Source: CAYXDO01 sp964463485
Lineage (GTDB): Bacteria; Myxococcota; Kuafuiibacteriia; Kuafuiibacteriales; Kuafuiibacteriaceae
NCBI GenBank assembly: GCA_964463485.1
Contig: CAYXDO010000040.1
Span: forward strand, 1-64,000
Direction: 5' to 3'
Length of the DNA: 64,000 nt
In this document: positions 43,042-51,851 of the stretch, one piece after another
How positions within the stretch are numbered: the first letter of the stretch is position 1
Layout of the letters: every line of letters begins with the position of its first letter
The notes under the pieces: generated by a model
Database searches by the model: none
What the model was told of the DNA's origin: nothing
Seen by the model: only the letters and a program-made list of their open reading frames with translations
Made by a program: the position numbers and the translations under genes

Positions 43042-43713
43042 ATGGAGCGGCACGAGAAGACGGCAGACACGGCTCCGGATGCCCGCGAGCCCACACCCAG
43101 CACGGACGAGTCGGGGTCCGATTTCAGTGGAGCGAACTCAGAGCCTCGAGCGCGACACCAGCGATGGCGGCTTCGATCCCGGATCGTCATGGTCACTTCC
43201 GGAGGTTTGGGGCGTGCCCGACCGCAGGTTCGGACGTCATCACCTTGGCCGGAAAGTCTCCACCCACGCGAGCGAGGCCACCCAGCACGTTCGGATCGGC
43301 AGCGCAGCTTGGGCAAATACAACCGCGGCCTGGGCAGGCTCACTCTCCCGGTGGGTATCGGCGTCGCTTTGGTCATGACTTCCGTCTGCCTGGTTCCGCT
43401 CAAAGACAGTCTGCTGTGCGAGGGCCCGCTCGGGTTCGTCTGCGTCGTATTCGCTCTGCCGTTTGCGTTCGGATTTGCGCTCCTGACGATTCTGGGGCCG
43501 ACGTGGCTCGTTCTGCTGCTCGGAACCGCGAGTTGGAAGGTGGTCCAGAAGTCCACGGAGGTGATTGGAATTTCGATCTTGCCGATCGAGGGTGGCGATC
43601 CCGACCAAGGAGGACTGAGTGTGGCGACCGGGGGATCGGGCGGCGAGCTCTCGAGGAGTCCCGTCTCCAGTGGACTCACCCGTCGATCACGGCGTCGTTT
43701 CCGGACACTCTGA
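43042..43713 (+). CDS. Hypothetical membrane protein
   Basis: A 223-aa frame starting at ATG 43042. The first ~95 residues are charged and Arg/Ser-rich; two hydrophobic segments follow (about 98-117, LTLPVGIGVALVMTSVCLVP, and 128-155, VCVVFALPFAFGFALL...LLLG). The C-terminus is soluble and Gly-rich. No family is recognised. Membrane segments make a real gene plausible, but the N-terminal part has weak coding character and the true start may lie further in, near residue 50. Confidence 0.45.
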   Translation: MERHEKTADTAPDAREPTPSTDESGSDFSGANSEPRARHQRWRLRSRIVMVTSGGLGRARPQVRTSSPWPESLHPRERGHPARSDRQRSLGKYNRGLGRLTLPVGIGVALVMTSVCLVPLKDSLLCEGPLGFVCVVFALPFAFGFALLTILGPTWLVLLLGTASWKVVQKSTEVIGISILPIEGGDPDQGGLSVATGGSGGELSRSPVSSGLTRRSRRRFRTL

Positions 43714-43762
43714 TCCAACGCGCAAAGCCGCGCACGATTCATCGAAGCTACGAACCAGCGCG

Positions 43763-43841
43763 TCAGCGCACTCAGCGCACTCAGCGCACTCAGCGCGCTC
43801 AGCGCACTCAGCGCGCTCAGCGTACTCAGCGCGTCAGCGCC
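43763..43841. repeat. 9-bp tandem repeat (CAGCGCACT type)
   Basis: About eight units of CAGCGCACT/CAGCGCGCT run head to tail. The 9-bp period keeps all six frames open, which creates false Ser-Ala-Leu or His-Ser-Ala repeats in conceptual translations. It lies in the 283-bp gap 43714-43996 between a plus-strand hypothetical and a minus-strand coiled-coil gene; the rest of that gap shows nothing I can name. Confidence 0.85.
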
Positions 43842-43996
43842 AATCTTCGAAGCGCTGCTCGAGATTTCGTTGGCACCCAAGCACGCGAGGCTTCTTCTTT
43901 CGGAGCTCGGCCTCCGCTCGGAATCGAGGGGGTATTGAGCGGGCATCCGCGCGCATCGCCCACCGAGCTCGCAGCCAGCTAGCGGGCACGTTCTGT

Positions 43997-44278
43997 TCAG
44001 CCGACCTTCCGCTCGAGCTCCGAAACTCGTTTCTCCAGCTCATCGACGCGATACCCCGATGAGCCTTTCGACTCGATGAGAACCTTGATTCCGCGCGCCA
44101 GCATCACCATTTGTTCGGCCAAGTCGCGCAGCGTCGTCTCCACTGCATGAAGTCGCGCATCGCCTTCGGCGAATCGCCGGTCGACCTTCTCCTCGAGTGA
44201 CTCGAGCCTCTGGTTCGTCTTCCGGGCTTCGTCTCGAATCTCCTGAAGGATGCGGATGGTCAGGTCCGTCGTTTCCAT
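43997..44278 (-). CDS. Small coiled-coil protein
   Basis: A 93-aa protein from ATG 44276-44278 (the frame continues upstream into repeat sequence, which I exclude). Almost the whole length is a heptad coiled coil: LTIRILQEIRDEARKTNQRL, LEEKVDRRF, LRDLAEQMVMLARGIKVLI, and VDELEKRVSELERKVG at the C-terminus. Such short proteins multimerise and are frequent in myxobacteria; function is unknown. No membrane segment or signal peptide. Confidence 0.7.
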   Translation of the reverse strand: METTDLTIRILQEIRDEARKTNQRLESLEEKVDRRFAEGDARLHAVETTLRDLAEQMVMLARGIKVLIESKGSSGYRVDELEKRVSELERKVG

Positions 44279-44747
44279 CGCCGGATCATACACCGCGGCG
44301 CGGCGGTGCACTCCAAAACGACGCTCAGCCTGTCGGCTTACGCGCCCAATGCAAGCCGTGCCCCCCCAGGCAAGAATGAGTAGCCTTCGCGGACCCGTGG
44401 GAGCGCACGCACCTTGCCTGCGCGTAAGTTCGGGGACAAACCTGGGCCAGCGACCGAAGGACTCACTCCGTACGACGTAGCCGCAGGCAAGAGGCCTGCG
44501 GTCCCAGGCAAGACGGGGCCCTTCCTCCAATTCTAATTGCGAGTGAACGGCGAGCGTAGTGCTGCCGGGAGTCCCGACTGAGCGGGCCCCAGAGTCGCCG
44601 CGGTCGCGGTTCAAGCCGGAAACGCCCTCTTCGTGGGCGGAAGGCGAGCACTCCTATTCACGAGCTCTTCGGCCCATCCGTGAACGAAGCCAGGTAGCAG
44701 CGTGCCGCGGCTTCCCAGGTAGCGCAAGCGGGCGTACGTTCGGAGAT
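44279..44747. other. Intergenic region with two palindromic repeats
   Basis: About 470 bases. Positions 44403-44423 hold a diverged copy of the REP-like hairpin (GCGCACGCA arm, one mismatch) and 44481-44501 a variant with arms CCGCAGGCA and a GCCTGCGG partner, followed by GTCCCAGG. The bases 44520-44747 upstream of the secreted-protein gene carry no feature that I can support beyond its ribosome-binding region. Confidence 0.7.
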
Positions 44748-46871
44748 GTGGGCCCTCGGCTCGTGCTCCTCGTCGCGGCGGCGCTCCTGACACGGTTCGA
44801 AGACGCCGAAGCTTGTTCATGCGGTTCGAATCCGCCGAAGGAGACAGTGTGGCCGACCCATGGCGCACACGACCAACCGATCGATGTCGCGATTCGTATC
44901 TATTTCCAAGGAGGCTATTCTGCCCCGTTGATCGCGCGCCTCGGCGAAGAGTTTCGGATTCGCGGCCCGAAGGGATTGGTGCCATTTCGAGCCTGGGCAT
45001 CCGGGCGGCTGTTGGTGCTCGATCCGGACCAGGACTTGGAAGCGGATGCCGAGTACGAGGTCGAGCGGGTCGTGGGCGTATCGGCGAGCGGACAGGTCTA
45101 CTCTTCAGAAGAGAGACTCTCGCTTGCGACCTTCCCGCGGGCAGGCCGAAAGCCAGTCGCGAAGCGGATGTTCGCCTCGTTTTCGAAGTTCACGACGGGA
45201 GGGTCGCGGTCGAGCGCTCCGCCCCGGGCACCGCGAGCTTGGATGAGTACGTCCGCGCGCGTACTTTCGTTTACGAGCTGCGGGCCTTCCCAGCAAATGA
45301 CGGTTCAGTATGACGGCTCGTCGCTCGGCCCGGATTCTCTCGTCGTCATCGAGGTCGAGGGCTTCGGCATCGTGCGAGTCATCGAGCCGGCAGCGAACGC
45401 GGCGGACGGATCCTGGCCCCGAAGCCTCGCGGAGGTCCTGGCCGCAAGTCCGCTCGCAGAGGTGGTGCTCGGGTCCGGAGCTTGCTCCGTGGACCCCGTA
45501 CCGTTCGGTGCGTTGGGTCGCGCTCGACTCTCCGTTTCGAGCGCCAACGGCGCGCTGGTGGACGGGAGCTGGTCGACCTCGCCGAGCCTGCTCGTGGCCG
45601 CACGGGGCATACTGACGGCGAGCTTGGAGCCGCGCCCGGCGGCGGATGTAACTCGATGGTTTCGGCCTCGACTTGAGTCCGAGCCACTGCCCTTGTCTTG
45701 CCGAGTGTCGTCCGAGCACTCCGTCGGAGCCCGCACGAAAATCGGGGCACCCATGGGCTTGACGGCGGCGGACTTGGGCGAGGAATGGGTCGTAGCTCGC
45801 AGCAACGAATATCGTTCGACCGTCTTTCGCTTTGGCCGCCGCGCTCCTGCGCAGCTGGACCTGCCCTTGGGCAGCGTCCGGCTGTATCGAACGGACTTCG
45901 CGAACGAACCTTCGCGCGGCTCGGACACGAGCACCGACGGCCGCGCGAGGCTCGATCCTCGACATCCGGGAGCAGGGCGGCAAACGAGGCTGCTGGTTCT
46001 CGGCGTCCGAAACGCGATTCGTGGCCCGTTCCTTCAGCTTGCGGAGCTGCTCACGAGCGGTTCCGAGCTCGAGCTCGGTAAGACGATCGAGCTGCCAAAG
46101 AGCGAGCTCGAGAACGGAGTCCTCGAGCCCCTCGGACTCGTCCAAAATGCAGACCACGCCGTCGTCGCCTGGAAGATGAGCCCGGCCTTCACTCGTGGGC
46201 GCGAGCTGTGGACGGCCGCGGTGCGCTGGAGCGACGAAGGTCCCACGCTCGAAGGTTCAAACCTCGTACTCTCCGGGAAAATCGACGGAATCAGCGCACC
46301 GCTCGCGGTCGAGTCGGGGATCCGAATCATGGGCCAGGGCCGGCTCGATGGCGACCATTGCAGGCGCTCCAAAGAGTGGACGGATGACCCGGACCACCTG
46401 GGATGGCTGCTCGAGCTGTCGCAGGTTGGAGGTTTCGAGACGTGCAGACCCTTCGAATCGACTGATCTGGTTCCTGAAAGCGTGTTCGCGCTCGTCAGCG
46501 AACCCAGGCTCGGACTCGTACAGGCGAGCTCGATCGGGCTGACCTTCGCCGGGTGGTATCCGACCCTGGGCCTTGGCCCTCCGACCACGATCGGCACGGA
46601 GCGGTCGGCACAAATCGCCAAATCATCCGTACTCCGTTTGGGCTCGCAGGATCCGACACCTGTCACAGGCATTCTCTCCGGATCCCTACTTATCGTGGCC
46701 GCGCCCAACCGTCCGTTTTCTTACGTCCCAATTCGCGTGGGAGGCGCCGCACAAGGCCTCGCAAGCACTCAGGATGGGTTCTTGGTGCTCTCATCGCCGG
46801 GGCCGGGCCCCGAGCTGCGGGTCACTCACGCAGATTGTCGGTCGGACCAGGATTTCGTGCCTCGCGAGTGA
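44748..46871 (+). CDS. Large secreted protein of unknown function
   Basis: A 707-aa protein from GTG 44748, which gives a signal peptide (PRLVLLVAAALLTRFEDAEA) ending before CSCG, so it may be lipid-modified or start with a disulfide Cys. The next ~100 residues (THGAHDQPIDVAIRIYFQGG, then YEVERVVGVSASGQVYSSEERL) resemble a bacterial Ig-like domain. The rest is mostly beta-strand with Asp/Gly loops, and a later part reads like a propeller (for example VVAWKMSPAFTRGRELWTAAV). Few cysteines occur after the N-terminal region. No enzyme motif was seen. Confidence 0.75.
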   Translation: MGPRLVLLVAAALLTRFEDAEACSCGSNPPKETVWPTHGAHDQPIDVAIRIYFQGGYSAPLIARLGEEFRIRGPKGLVPFRAWASGRLLVLDPDQDLEADAEYEVERVVGVSASGQVYSSEERLSLATFPRAGRKPVAKRMFASFSKFTTGGSRSSAPPRAPRAWMSTSARVLSFTSCGPSQQMTVQYDGSSLGPDSLVVIEVEGFGIVRVIEPAANAADGSWPRSLAEVLAASPLAEVVLGSGACSVDPVPFGALGRARLSVSSANGALVDGSWSTSPSLLVAARGILTASLEPRPAADVTRWFRPRLESEPLPLSCRVSSEHSVGARTKIGAPMGLTAADLGEEWVVARSNEYRSTVFRFGRRAPAQLDLPLGSVRLYRTDFANEPSRGSDTSTDGRARLDPRHPGAGRQTRLLVLGVRNAIRGPFLQLAELLTSGSELELGKTIELPKSELENGVLEPLGLVQNADHAVVAWKMSPAFTRGRELWTAAVRWSDEGPTLEGSNLVLSGKIDGISAPLAVESGIRIMGQGRLDGDHCRRSKEWTDDPDHLGWLLELSQVGGFETCRPFESTDLVPESVFALVSEPRLGLVQASSIGLTFAGWYPTLGLGPPTTIGTERSAQIAKSSVLRLGSQDPTPVTGILSGSLLIVAAPNRPFSYVPIRVGGAAQGLASTQDGFLVLSSPGPGPELRVTHADCRSDQDFVPRE

Positions 46872-47602
46872 AAACGCGAGAGTTTGTCCCGGAAATGTCG
46901 TCGACTGTCCGGAGCTCCCAGGGCCTGAATGGCCCCCTCCGCTCCGCGCGGTGCCCGTGCTCCCGCCCTACAAGACGTCTGGCGAGGTGCGCTGAGAGTA
47001 TGCTCGCCAACTCATTCAAGCCTCCCCATCCCAAACGTTCCCCACGTGGATAGGCATGACGCTCCAAAGTACCATCGGCGCGAACGTGATCGTGACTGTG
47101 GGACCGTGAATTCGTCCACTCCCACCCACGTTTCCCGCCCAGCCCCACGCCACGAGTTCGGTTCGTCCACGACAACGCCGACGATGACCACGTCGGTCGG
47201 CATTTGCCGGCGTCAACGCCGATTTCAACACCCTCGGACACCCAAGACACCCATCATAGGTGATCACTCTAGAGGCAGGATTGGGATCGTCAGGCAGGAT
47301 TAGGATCGGGCTCGGGCACGGGCGCGAAGTCCTCGCGGAGCCCCGCCGAATTTCGACGCTACTGGCCCTAGCGAGCAAGGGTCTCACTCACCGAGAGACG
47401 GCTTGGTTCCTGAGCTGGTTCGCGCGTGGCGCGGACCGTCGTTGCTCTCCTCGACAGCCGCCGAGGTCCCGAAAATGCCGTGCCCGTGCCCGTCCGTGCC
47501 CGTGCCCGTGCCCGTGCCCGTGCCCGATCCTGAGGCAGGATGACGATTAGGCAGGATTAGACACCCCTGGAAGATTCTTCTCGCTTTTGGCATGGTGCGG
47601 CG
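46872..47602. other. Long intergenic region, second half filled by a repeat element
   Basis: About 730 bases. The second part is the GGGCAC element (47254-47559). The first part (46872-47253) has several open frames on both strands, none with a recognisable product or good ribosome binding site; I leave it unannotated. The last 40 bases before the dehydrogenase GTG must contain its translation signals, which are weak. Confidence 0.6.
47254..47559. mobile_element. GGGCAC hairpin element (copy 2, core inverted)
   Basis: The left end repeats TCATAGGTGATCACTCTAGA plus GGCAGGATT as in copy 1, but the core between the hexamer arrays is the reverse complement of copy 1: here the segment with GAAGTCCTCGCGGAG comes first and TCCCGAAAATGCCGTGCCCG last. 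The right flank reads CGATCCTGAGGCAGGAT, in direct rather than inverted order. The core has flipped relative to the outer left flank. No coding capacity. Confidence 0.75.
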
Positions 47603-49045
47603 GTGGAACTTCAGAACCTCAATTTGATCGGAGGACAGTGGGTGGGCGCCGAGTCTGGCCAGGAGCTCGCCGTTCGCGACCCCGCGACCGACGAGCTCGT
47701 CGCCCGGGTCCCAAACGGCGGGACGACCGAAGCGCGACAGGCGGTCGACGCGGCCAGCGCGGCGCTGCCCGCTTGGAGCGCCCTGACCGCTTTGGAGCGC
47801 GGATCCATGTTGCGTCGACTCTCCGACCTCATGCTGGCGAGGAAGGAGGAGCTCGCGACGCTGATGACTCGCGAGCAAGGCAAGCCGATCGTCGAGGCGC
47901 GGGGTGAGATCGCCTACGCCGCCTCCTTCATCGATTGGGCCGCCGAAGAGGGAAAGCGGCTCTACGGAGAGCTCGTGCCCGCTTCGAGCGCAAAGAAGCG
48001 GATCCTCGTCCTTCGCCAACCGATCGGCGTCTGCGCAGCGATCACGCCTTGGAACTTTCCTCAGGCGATGATCACGCGGAAGCTCGGGCCGGCGCTGGCC
48101 GCGGGCAACACCATCGTGATCAAGCCCGCCGAGCAGACTCCGCTCTCGGCCCTCGCCCTCGGCGCTCTGGCCGTCGAGGCGGGCGTTCCGCCGGGTGTGA
48201 TTTCCGTGGTCACCGGCGATCCGGTCGCGATCTCCGACCAGTGGCTCTCCGACCCTCGCGTACGCAAACTGTCGTTCACCGGGTCCACCGAGGTCGGTCG
48301 CATCTTGATGAGTAAGGCCACCCGCAATCTCACTCGGCTGTCGTTGGAGCTCGGCGGGCACGCTCCCTTTCTCGTTTTTCAGGACGCCGATCTGGACGCC
48401 GCGGTCGAAGGCGCCGTCTTGTCCAAGCTGAGAAACGCCGGGCAGACCTGCGTTTCGGCGAATCGTTTCTTCGTGGAGGCGTCGGTTCATGATGAGTTCG
48501 TGGCTCGGCTGTCTAGAGCCTTCGAGAGACTCCCCGTAGGGCGCGGGCTGTCCGAGTCGGTGAGGATCGGGCCGCTGGTCGACGACGCGGCGATCGCGAA
48601 GGTCGAAGCGCACGTCGAGGAGGCGGTGGGCGCGGGGGCGAAAGTGGCGAGCGGGGGACGGCGAGTACGACCGGCCGAGGGTCTGACCCAGCGCTTTTAT
48701 CAGCCGACCGTACTCACAGGCGTGACTCCGGGGATGAAGGTCTCGACCGAGGAGACCTTTGGCCCGGTCGCTCCGGTCACGAAGTTCACGACCGAAGACG
48801 AGGCGATCTCCTTGGCGAACGACTCTCCTTTTGGGCTGGCCGCCTACTTGTTCACGCGGGACGTGTCGCGTCTGTTTCGCGTCGCCGAGCGCCTCGACTA
48901 CGGGATCGTCGGCGCCAACGACGGCGCCCCGTCGACCGCGCAAGCTCCGTTCGGAGGCGTCAAACACTCCGGGTTCGGCCGCGAGGGCGGGCACTGGGTG
49001 ATGGAAGAGTACGTCAACGTGAAGTACGTCTCCATCGGGTTGTAG
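47603..49045 (+). CDS. gabD: Succinate-semialdehyde dehydrogenase-type aldehyde dehydrogenase
   Basis: A 480-aa NAD(P)-dependent aldehyde dehydrogenase, the usual length of GabD. It starts at GTG 47603. The nucleotide site is GFTGSTEVGR-type (SFTGSTEVG); catalytic base E249 lies in LELGGHAP and nucleophile C283 in GQTCVS. ITPWNFPQAMITRKLGPALAAGN and SLANDSPFGLAAYLFTRD are typical of the succinate-semialdehyde subgroup, which feeds 4-aminobutyrate carbon into succinate. No GABA aminotransferase adjoins, so related semialdehydes remain possible. The next gene starts 5 bases downstream. Confidence 0.9.
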   Translation: MELQNLNLIGGQWVGAESGQELAVRDPATDELVARVPNGGTTEARQAVDAASAALPAWSALTALERGSMLRRLSDLMLARKEELATLMTREQGKPIVEARGEIAYAASFIDWAAEEGKRLYGELVPASSAKKRILVLRQPIGVCAAITPWNFPQAMITRKLGPALAAGNTIVIKPAEQTPLSALALGALAVEAGVPPGVISVVTGDPVAISDQWLSDPRVRKLSFTGSTEVGRILMSKATRNLTRLSLELGGHAPFLVFQDADLDAAVEGAVLSKLRNAGQTCVSANRFFVEASVHDEFVARLSRAFERLPVGRGLSESVRIGPLVDDAAIAKVEAHVEEAVGAGAKVASGGRRVRPAEGLTQRFYQPTVLTGVTPGMKVSTEETFGPVAPVTKFTTEDEAISLANDSPFGLAAYLFTRDVSRLFRVAERLDYGIVGANDGAPSTAQAPFGGVKHSGFGREGGHWVMEEYVNVKYVSIGL

Positions 49046-49050
49046 CGACC

Positions 49051-49932
49051 GTGAGTCCCACTCTCAAGCCGATTCTGAGCAGGCTAGGGCTTGCCTCCCC
49101 GGCGGCCTTCTCGTTGGCATTCTCGTTGGCCGCGATGACCTGGCCGCTCGTCGCTCGATCCGAGGACACTCTCGACTACTCACCCGGCTCGGGTTGGTAC
49201 GAGCGGCCCGCGAACATCGTACCCACGGCCTTCGTGGATCGGCCCCTCACCCTGCCCCACCGGCACTTCGGAATCGACTTCTCGCTGGACTTCACGCGGC
49301 TCGACAAGAGAGTCCCATTGTGGGTCCTCAAGGGGGCGGGCGGGTATGGGATCTCGAACGATCTGGAGCTCGGCATCGAGCTCATCGAATGGTCCTTCTC
49401 GCCGGACCCGAGGAGCGGCCTGGGCGCGCCCACGCCATGGGTGTCCTACCGACTCATCTCTGGGATCTTCGAAGCCGCCGCGGTCTTGGAAGCAGATCTG
49501 CCGATCGCTGGCATCAACGTCGAGGGCCGGTTACCGGTGGCGGTGAGGGTGGGTTCGGTGCTGCGGCTCGACGCCGCGCCAGCGGTGAGACTTTCGGTGG
49601 GGTCCATCGTGGTCCCAACCCTCACGCTCCCGCTCAGCGCGAGCTTTCAGCTGGGCCAACGATTTCGAATGTTCGCAGGTGCGAGCGGGATTTACGACGA
49701 CTTCGCCCCTTCGCGGCTCAGTGTTGAGGTCTTCGGCGGCGTGGCGCTGGCGTTCGAAGACAAACGCGGAGCCTACTGCGACGCGCGCCTCGAGGTCGTG
49801 TCTCCTCGAATCGAGATGGTCGGCACGTTGGCGGAGCCTCCGACGCTGGGCTTCGACGCGACGGCGCTGTTCAACCTCGTCTTCTACATCTTCGATCCCC
49901 CCGACGTAGGCCGCTTCGGCGAGGGTCTGTGA
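49051..49932 (+). CDS. Putative outer-membrane or secreted beta-rich protein
   Basis: A 293-aa protein from GTG 49051, 5 bases after gabD. A signal peptide (about 1-36, ending VARS) leads to a mature part made of alternating strands: HFGIDFSLDFTRL, YGISNDLELGIELIEW, PWVSYRLISGIFEAAAVLEADL, FRMFAGASGIYDDF, VEVFGGVALAFEDK and LVFYIF. This pattern fits a small beta-barrel of the outer membrane. No family is recognised and no obvious link with gabD is visible beyond spacing. Confidence 0.65.
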   Translation: MSPTLKPILSRLGLASPAAFSLAFSLAAMTWPLVARSEDTLDYSPGSGWYERPANIVPTAFVDRPLTLPHRHFGIDFSLDFTRLDKRVPLWVLKGAGGYGISNDLELGIELIEWSFSPDPRSGLGAPTPWVSYRLISGIFEAAAVLEADLPIAGINVEGRLPVAVRVGSVLRLDAAPAVRLSVGSIVVPTLTLPLSASFQLGQRFRMFAGASGIYDDFAPSRLSVEVFGGVALAFEDKRGAYCDARLEVVSPRIEMVGTLAEPPTLGFDATALFNLVFYIFDPPDVGRFGEGL

Positions 49933-50010
49933 GTCGAATGCCTTCGATCGAGAGTGCACGACTCACTCGGCGCTTGACCCGGGCGGCCCTGCCCCAGACT
50001 CTGGAACGTC

Positions 50011-51468
50011 GTGAAAGTCGTCGAAGGGCTCGGCGTCCTGGTGCTCGTCCTCGTGGTCGCGGGGGCGCTCGTCGGGGTCATCACCCTGATCTCGAATTTT
50101 CTGAGCCCGCAGACCCTTCGAAGGAAGCTCGAGAAGTGGCTCGGTCCCAAGTTCCTCGAGCTCGAAACTCACGAGAAGACCTTCCCCGGCTATGATCTGG
50201 CGTCGGTCCATCGCGCCCTCGAGAGCTTGCTCGACGAGACCTGCACGCGGCGAACGACCGAAGGTGCGGCGACCATGCCCACGATTCGGGAGTTGTTCGC
50301 GCAGCTGCGCGCGACGAGCTACGCCATCCGTTCTCTGGCGACCTCCTTCGAGCGGGTCCCGATCGACGTCGACGACGAGGCTTCGTTTCCCACCAATCAG
50401 CTCTGGCTCGTGGAGCTGCCTGGAGCGCGAGGACCGATCCGCGCCGCCGTGTTGCTCGGAACGCGCACGCCGGGCTGGCAAGATTTCGACGGCATCGAAG
50501 GACAGGTCGCGCCGACGATGGCGATCGCCGTCTCGATCGCGGTCAGCGAGAAGGAGGTCGCTGACCGGTTCTTTCGGGAGCTCGAGGAGCGACGGCGAAC
50601 TCACTCCATTTTCCGCGGCAAAGTCATCGATCCGGTCGTGGACGCCGGCGGCGTTCGCACGATCGGTTTTCGCGCGCTGCGTCCCGTACCCAAGGAGAGC
50701 CTCGTGCTTCCAGAGCGAGTTCGCGTTCTGCTCGAGAGCTCGGTGCTGCGCTTTTATGCCCACCGCGCCATGCTCGACCGCCTCGGGGTGGAGAAAAAAC
50801 GCGGAATTCTCTTCCACGGGCCCCCAGGGACCGGAAAGACGAGTGTCTGCCTGTGGCTCGCCAAGGAGCTCTCCGAGTTCACGATTTGTTTCGTCTCGGG
50901 CCAGCGGCTGCTCTACCCCCGCGAGCTCGCGAAGATGGCCCGGTACCTCCAACCCTCCATGCTCGTCTTCGAAGACATCGATCTCATCGCGGAGCAGCGG
51001 GACTCGAACGGGTTGGCGACCGTGTTGGGCGAGCTCATGAATCAGATCGACGGGTGTGAGCCCAACGAGGAGGTTCTCTTCGTGATGAATACGAACTCAC
51101 TCGACCGGCTCGAGTCCGCGGTCCGCAACCGTCCCGGGAGAGTCGACCAAATCATCGAGATCCCTCCGCCCGCTGCCGACGAACGTCGACGGCTGTTCGA
51201 GCTATTCGCGGCGAGCGTGAAGTTGGAGGTCACCGACTGGGATCGCATCCTCGATCTGTCGAGGGGCATGACTCCGGCGATGATCAAGGAGATCGTCAAG
51301 CGGGCGATCGTCTCGAGGGTCGCTTCGCTTTCGCCGCCCGAGAATGGTGTGGAGCCTTCGCTCGGTCTCACCGATGGCGACTTGGCGCTCGCCGCGGAGC
51401 AGGTGAAGCTCCTCCGTTCGGCGCTGCCTGGCGCGGCAGCGGACATCGGCTTCCAGCGATCCTCGTGA
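50011..51468 (+). CDS. Membrane-anchored AAA ATPase, BCS1-like
   Basis: A 485-aa protein from GTG 50011 with a single N-terminal transmembrane helix (about 10-30, VLVLVLVVAGALVGVITLI). The region to about 250 is unrecognised. The AAA domain has Walker A GPPGTGKT (near 270), Walker B MLVFEDIDLI, sensor-1 LFVMNTNSLDRL, arginine-finger region RPGRVDQIIEIPPP and a C-terminal lid with LSRGMTPAMIKEIVKRAI. One membrane helix followed by one AAA domain is the layout of mitochondrial Bcs1, and of some FtsH-like proteins; no Zn-protease HEXXH is present, so it is a remodelling ATPase without protease. Substrate unknown. Confidence 0.88.
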   Translation: MKVVEGLGVLVLVLVVAGALVGVITLISNFLSPQTLRRKLEKWLGPKFLELETHEKTFPGYDLASVHRALESLLDETCTRRTTEGAATMPTIRELFAQLRATSYAIRSLATSFERVPIDVDDEASFPTNQLWLVELPGARGPIRAAVLLGTRTPGWQDFDGIEGQVAPTMAIAVSIAVSEKEVADRFFRELEERRRTHSIFRGKVIDPVVDAGGVRTIGFRALRPVPKESLVLPERVRVLLESSVLRFYAHRAMLDRLGVEKKRGILFHGPPGTGKTSVCLWLAKELSEFTICFVSGQRLLYPRELAKMARYLQPSMLVFEDIDLIAEQRDSNGLATVLGELMNQIDGCEPNEEVLFVMNTNSLDRLESAVRNRPGRVDQIIEIPPPAADERRRLFELFAASVKLEVTDWDRILDLSRGMTPAMIKEIVKRAIVSRVASLSPPENGVEPSLGLTDGDLALAAEQVKLLRSALPGAAADIGFQRSS

Positions 51469-51851
51469 GTCGAGCTACAGCACAAATTCGTGACCACCGG
51501 AGAAACCACGGAGCGCACAGAGCCGAAGCCCACAGAGCACACAGATGGTGAAATGAACAATCCTCTGGGTCCTCCGTGCCTTCTCGCTGCGTCCTCTGTG
51601 GTTCCAGTCCAGTATGGTCACGAGTTTCTGAGGACGTTTTCGTGGAGGTGAAGTCCATTAGCCCTGATCCAGTTGGGCTTGTCGGCGGGCAGTGCATCCG
51701 ACCGACCGAGTTTCGCTTCGGCCTCCCGACGTCTTGACCCCTTGCCGATCGCCGTTGAAGATGCGCCCGTGGAATCGGCGTCGGGCTCCGAGCGTCTCGA
51801 AAGCAGGCGCGGATTCGACCCGTGGCTCCGCGCTCGCATACTGGGGATCAC
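51469..51851. repeat. Intergenic region with an imperfect inverted repeat
   Basis: Of these 383 bases, 51493-51604 form an imperfect inverted repeat: GAAACCACGGAGCGCACAGAG on the left is answered by CTCTGGGTCCTCCGTG and CTGCGTCCTCTGTGGTTCC on the right. The low-complexity purine-rich arms differ in base use from neighbouring genes. The remaining bases to the cyclase start hold nothing recognisable. Confidence 0.65.

Noticed and set aside
42105..43982. Long plus-strand frame (about 625 codons) across the methylase and the 9-bp repeat
   Set aside because: It crosses antisense to the Dam-type gene and is kept open by the repeat; no domain is visible.
44810..44830. GGTTCGAATCC string resembling a tRNA T-loop
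   Set aside because: It lies inside the secreted-protein coding region and no acceptor or anticodon stem can be folded around it.
46872..47250. Possible small gene on the minus strand between the secreted protein and the GGGCAC element
   Set aside because: Two overlapping frames look mildly protein-like at their start but then become Arg/Ser-rich; no ribosome binding site or family is visible.
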